A program made the translations under genes and the position numbers. The notes under the pieces were generated by a model. It did no database searches, was not told where the DNA came from, and saw only the letters and a program-made list of their open reading frames with translations. From positions 1 to 10,573 of the forward strand of contig WOFQ01000192.1 in the NCBI GenBank assembly GCA_012184525.1: a DNA stretch of 10,573 bases, written 5' to 3'. Origin of the DNA: Xenoacremonium recifei (taxonomy: Eukaryota; Ascomycota; Sordariomycetes; Hypocreales; Nectriaceae). This document shows positions 8,908 to 10,573 of this stretch, one piece after another. Every line of letters begins with the position of its first letter. Positions within the stretch are counted from its first letter, which is position 1.

Positions 8908-9523
8908 GTTGCTTCGGAAGGAGGACCAATCTGGACGAAGGGCGAAATGAACTCGTCGCGGCAAAGTGACTCTTTGGGAAAACCAATCAATGTGGCATTG
9001 TCAGCTATTGCGTTGAGAACGTTGAGCCGGATGATCAAATGAAGGTTTGATGGTCGCATTAAATTTAGAGAATGGTCTTTGAGGGCCTGCGCCATCAGAC
9101 TCCGTATCCGCTCTTCCTCCTGAGGGCGATGCATAAGAAGGAGACTTCCATCCCCTAATATCGTTTTGCGGGCCATGGAAGGGCCCGGCGTATCAATGAA
9201 AGGCACCCTTTCATCTGCTAGAAGGTCTCTTGACGCGATAGCAGACCCTGACTCGATGGGCTTATCTGAGCTGGCGGCGGCCTTCCTCTTCCCTTCACAC
9301 GAGCACTGAGTCAGTAAATATGTCCATCTAAGCCGCGCAGAGTCACGGCCCCAACTTGCTTACGCCATGCTCTCTGATTTAATCGATTCTGGCGTCTCTT
9401 CCTCTCTTTGGTGCCGGTAACTCCCGTCCAATCATCGGTCTGTGCCCGCAGTTCAGGGAGAGGCCGGACTCGCTCCAGGCTGTCGAGGAGGTCCACTGCA
9501 GAAGGGCCGAGTCCTTGATCCAT
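8908..9523 (-). pseudogene. 3'-truncated bZIP transcription factor with partial DUF3425-type domain
   Basis: Predicted start ATG at 9523-9521; exon 1 runs to 9364, a 71-nt intron (9363-9293) starts GTAAGC and ends GAAG, and exon 2 starts at 9292. The spliced protein reads DDWTGVTGTKERKRRQNRLN followed by QRAWRKRKAAA, the basic region typical of fungal AP-1-like bZIP proteins of the DUF3425 group, with the invariant N-x7-R. The joint falls inside this motif, which supports the splice model. Further on, SNLHLIIRLNVLNAI with downstream LC-x-D-x-x-SPF matches the first half of the DUF3425 domain. After SPF the expected second half is absent, and within about 30 nt the DNA becomes MFS transporter. 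Read to the next stop, the frame would give 207 aa, against usually 300 or more. No classical leucine zipper is visible, which is common in this group. The remnant might still be transcribed from its own promoter. Confidence 0.72.
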
Positions 9524-9769
9524 GATGTTTCGGCAAGGGGGCAGGCAGTGGTGCCTCACGAGGATCGGAGATTGGCGACTCACTAACGTGCTGAGGACAA
9601 TTTTGCAGAGGAAGATTGGATTAATCTGGAACAGAACAGTTGGTGATGCAGAAGGGAATACAGAGTCTGCGTTTGGCTTCGGCTAAGCGCAAACTAATGC
9701 AACTGGATTACGACTTAAACCGTTTCTGGTAAGACCGAGGATAAGGCCATAATGCAAACCTTAATCGAT

Positions 9770-9790
9770 GTTGACGTATTACTCGTCAAC
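9770..9790. promoter_or_regulatory. palindromic TGACG-type site
   Basis: GTTGACG (9770-9776) and CGTCAAC (9784-9790) are perfect inverted copies around the 7-bp spacer TATTACT. Each arm contains TGACG, the half-site core recognised by CREB/ATF-type bZIP proteins, and the left arm with the spacer reads TGACGTA. A bZIP remnant gene starts 247 bp away, so autoregulation is possible but unproven. Confidence 0.4.
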
Positions 9791-9805
9791 GTGCTTCCAT
9801 CTGAG

Positions 9806-9818
9806 TCGGGACACCCGA
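9806..9818. promoter_or_regulatory. CGG-N5-CCG palindrome, candidate Zn2Cys6 binding site
   Basis: TCGGG-ACA-CCCGA is a perfect inverted repeat; the core is CGG (9807-9809), five bases, then CCG (9815-9817). Inverted CGG triplets with a fixed short spacer are the classic target of dimeric Zn2Cys6 regulators, and one such gene lies in this window. The link between the two is inference. Confidence 0.4.
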
Positions 9819-10054
9819 GTCTGTCTACTTTCGTAAAACCTTTCGAACGGTCTGTAATTTCTCATTTCTAGTTCTTAGGCGTCGTATGAATTCACAGTGG
9901 AGTTAAATCAATTTTCTGATGCTATCTCCGCTAAGTCCAACAGGTTCAGCCAAAGCTCGCCGGCGCTATGTCCCTTCACAGTTTGTCTTTTTTTTTGGAC
10001 TAAGCTTGATGTTTTCAAGGGGCGATGTACAGCACATCGTTAGGTTCATCAAGT

Positions 10055-10062
10055 TATAAAAG
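10055..10062 (+). promoter_or_regulatory. TATA box for the dehydrogenase gene
   Basis: TATAAAAG lies 74 bp before the ATG at 10136 and is followed by an A/C-rich leader (CCATTTCAACAACAG around 10105), a typical fungal transcription-start context. Confidence 0.6.
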
Positions 10063-10135
10063 GGATCCCCCTTAGGTTGTCGGTGTCCAATATCTAGCGT
10101 TAACCATTTCAACAACAGAACATTTTTTGCATATC

Positions 10136-10423
10136 ATGACCGACCGATACGCTGCTATTCACGAGTCTCCCAACGGACCTGGCGACGGCCGTCCAACCGC
10201 CATTCAGATCATCAAGGATGAACAACTCGAAGGGAAGCTCACTGGCTACACTGCCTTTATCACGGGCTGTTCTTCTGGCATAGGCACCCAGAGCGCGAAA
10301 GCTCTCCATCTCACCGGAGCTACCCTGTACCTCACTGCTCGCAACCTCGCCAAGGCCCGAACACAACAACTTCCCTCTTACATCAACATCCCTTGGCATC
10401 CACTGTTAAGGGACTCGCGCTAA
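10136..10423 (+). pseudogene. 5' fragment of a short-chain dehydrogenase/reductase (SDR)
   Basis: NAD(P)-dependent oxidoreductase of the SDR family, resembling the retinol-dehydrogenase/WWOX-like fungal members. From the ATG the frame reads MTDRYAAIHESPNGPGDGRP, later LTGYTAFITGCSSGIG, with the Rossmann cofactor motif T-G-x3-G-x-G at residues 43-50, then GATLYLTARNLAKART (residues 61-76). Up to there it follows the family closely. Beyond about position 10363 the similarity stops and the frame ends at TAA (10421-10423), giving 95 aa against about 300-340 for intact relatives. The active-site Tyr-x3-Lys and the Asn and Ser residues are all missing. No convincing intron donor and acceptor pair rescues the frame: the nearest GTTAAG to ACAG interval is only 39 nt. 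It therefore looks like a truncated gene joined to the leader of the next gene, still with its promoter and TATA box. Confidence 0.75.
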
Positions 10424-10463
10424 ATACACCAAATCACTAACAGACGCAACATAACATCCCGCG

Positions 10464-10573
10464 ATGGCCTCAGTGCCAGTCGCCGCCCCCTTCGACACAG
10501 GCCCCGACACACCGACGCATCTGTCAAGACTTGCCAGAGCTCGGCTGCTCGCTGGAGCTGAACATGACATCCG
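10464..10573 (+). CDS. start of an unidentified gene, cut by the window end
   Basis: An ATG in a reasonable context (CCGCGATGG) opens a frame that stays open to the window edge, 36 complete codons. It begins MASVPVAAPFDTGPDT and continues with an Arg/Ala/Leu-rich stretch (LSRLARARLLAGAEHDI). The 100 bp before it are A/C-rich and gene-leader-like. I do not recognise the family. The frame is too short to be sure it is coding; an alternative is that it is non-coding sequence brought next to the dehydrogenase fragment. Confidence 0.35.
   Translation, partial: MASVPVAAPFDTGPDTPTHLSRLARARLLAGAEHDI

Larger units (their letters stand above)
9524..10135. promoter_or_regulatory. divergent promoter region between the bZIP (-) and dehydrogenase (+) genes
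   Basis: A 612-bp spacer lies between two outward-facing starts. It holds two palindromes 15 bp apart (9770-9790 and 9806-9818, listed separately), a T-run at 9988-9996, GATAAG near 9739, and a TATA box next to the plus-strand gene. No coding sequence is seen. The arrangement suggests that both genes were once co-regulated from shared sites. Confidence 0.55.

Overview
The window looks like nuclear DNA of a filamentous ascomycete, most likely a Eurotiomycete (Aspergillus/Penicillium type). The evidence is a set of short (49-71 nt) GT-AG introns with CTAAC-like branch sites, a Zn2Cys6 regulator, a fungal bZIP with a DUF3425-type domain, a lactose-permease-like MFS transporter, and a casein kinase I that closely resembles fungal CkiA/Hrr25-type kinases. 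No database search was possible, so family calls rest on motifs and recall.

Layout. Positions 1-2775 hold no convincing intact gene: a perfect 10-bp hairpin followed by CTAA|T at the left edge (possible Helitron 3' end), a diverged direct repeat, and a possible decayed ankyrin-repeat fragment near 865-1071. A complete Zn2Cys6 transcription factor (+, three exons, 738 aa) occupies 2776-5107. Facing it is a short casein kinase I paralogue (-, 5588-6605), with one intron placed directly after the ATG and an intact catalytic core, but without the usual C-terminal tail and with Tyr at the gatekeeper position. A gene-poor stretch follows (6606-7447).

From 7448 to the right edge the genes appear broken. 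The 3' two thirds of an MFS sugar transporter (-, 7448 to about 8907) abuts the 5' half of a bZIP/DUF3425 regulator (-, about 8908-9523). The junction falls inside both coding regions. A divergent promoter (9524-10135) carries two clean palindromes, a TGACG type and a CGG-N5-CCG type. It leads into the first ~75 residues of a short-chain dehydrogenase (+, 10136), whose homology stops abruptly and is followed by what looks like the 5' leader and start of another gene (10464 to the window end).

Taken together, this is an accessory, rearranged locus: two apparently intact genes, a pathway-type regulator and a divergent kinase copy, sit beside three truncated genes of the kinds common in secondary-metabolite or catabolic clusters. 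The most interesting item is the CK1 copy. Its ATP-pocket changes would fit a specialised kinase or a target-duplicate resistance gene, though this is inference. The joined gene fragments mark rearrangement breakpoints.
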